Assembly (NCBI GenBank): GCA_019312685.1
Contig: JAFDCR010000034.1
Location: forward strand, 1-5,502
Direction: 5' to 3'
DNA length: 5,502 nucleotides
Source: Deltaproteobacteria bacterium
GTDB lineage: Bacteria > Desulfobacterota > Desulfobulbia > Desulfobulbales > BM004
Both the position numbers and the translations under genes were made by a program. A model generated the notes under the pieces. That model was given only the letters and a program-made list of their open reading frames with translations. It was not told the origin of the DNA and made no database searches. Numbering within the stretch: position 1 is the first letter of the stretch; every line of letters starts with the position of its first letter. Of the stretch, positions 5,402 through 5,502 are shown one piece after another.

Positions 5402-5502
5402 ATGACTAAGAAAAATAAGACTCCCCAAATACCATCCGATCCGGAACAAAATCCTGACAATTACTGGGAAATAAAGAAGAATCTTGATAAAAAGGGCAAA
5501 AA
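5402..5502 (+). CDS. Start of an unknown lysine-rich protein, truncated by the window end
   Basis: An open frame runs from ATG 5402 to the last base, giving 33 residues that begin MTKKNKTPQIPSDPEQ and continue with a hydrophilic, lysine-rich stretch (NYWEIKKNLDKKGK). The composition, with a basic, proline-containing and probably disordered N-terminus, looks like real coding sequence but does not point to a family. No good Shine-Dalgarno precedes 5402. The frame is open further upstream, with other ATGs at 5348 and 5327; neither has a well-spaced ribosome site, and the extra residues look less natural. The start is therefore uncertain. Confidence 0.55.
   Translation, partial: MTKKNKTPQIPSDPEQNPDNYWEIKKNLDKKGK

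Overview
The window looks like ordinary chromosome from a Gram-negative anaerobe, most likely Desulfobacterota (Desulfobulbales-like). This rests on the character of the proteins (a conserved hypothetical at the left edge that resembles ones I associate with that group, a DUF3144 protein, and a CPA1 antiporter carrying a cyclic-nucleotide domain) and on mid-range base composition with AT-rich intergenic stretches. No marker gene fixes the taxon, so treat it as an inference. No rRNA, tRNA, CRISPR array, integrase or intact insertion sequence is visible.

Layout. (1) 1-720, plus strand: the 3' part of a charged, helical conserved hypothetical that runs in from the left. (2) 721-933: AT-rich spacer without a gene. 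(3) 934-1221, minus strand: a 95-residue antibiotic-biosynthesis-monooxygenase-type (ABM, dimeric alpha/beta barrel) protein. (4) 1222-1536: divergent promoter region with back-to-back -10 elements near 1413-1419. (5) 1537-4044, plus strand: the main gene, an 835-residue Na+/H+ antiporter of the CPA1/NhaP type, fused through a long cytoplasmic helical region to a C-terminal cyclic-nucleotide-binding domain. (6) 4045-4363: regulatory spacer holding a consensus sigma-54 promoter (4265-4280), a duplicated dyad about 110-150 bp upstream of the predicted start, and an IHF-like site between them. (7) 4364-4507, plus strand: a 47-residue single-span membrane protein with a strong ribosome-binding site. 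(8) 4530-4597: two tandem hairpins, the second a very strong intrinsic terminator. (9) 4694-4969, minus strand: a DUF3144 protein. (10) 4970-5401: no convincing gene, but several protein-like stretches that may be gene relics. (11) 5402-5502, plus strand: the start of a lysine-rich gene that leaves the window.

How the parts work together. The antiporter is probably an ion/pH homeostasis protein whose activity or stability responds to a nucleotide. The downstream small gene appears to be a separate, tightly regulated, monocistronic unit with its own sigma-54 promoter, activator site and terminator. That unit is the most notable part of the window. Its product is unrecognised, and it would have been missed by a gene caller with a normal length cut-off. 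Whether it is functionally linked to the antiporter cannot be told from position alone.
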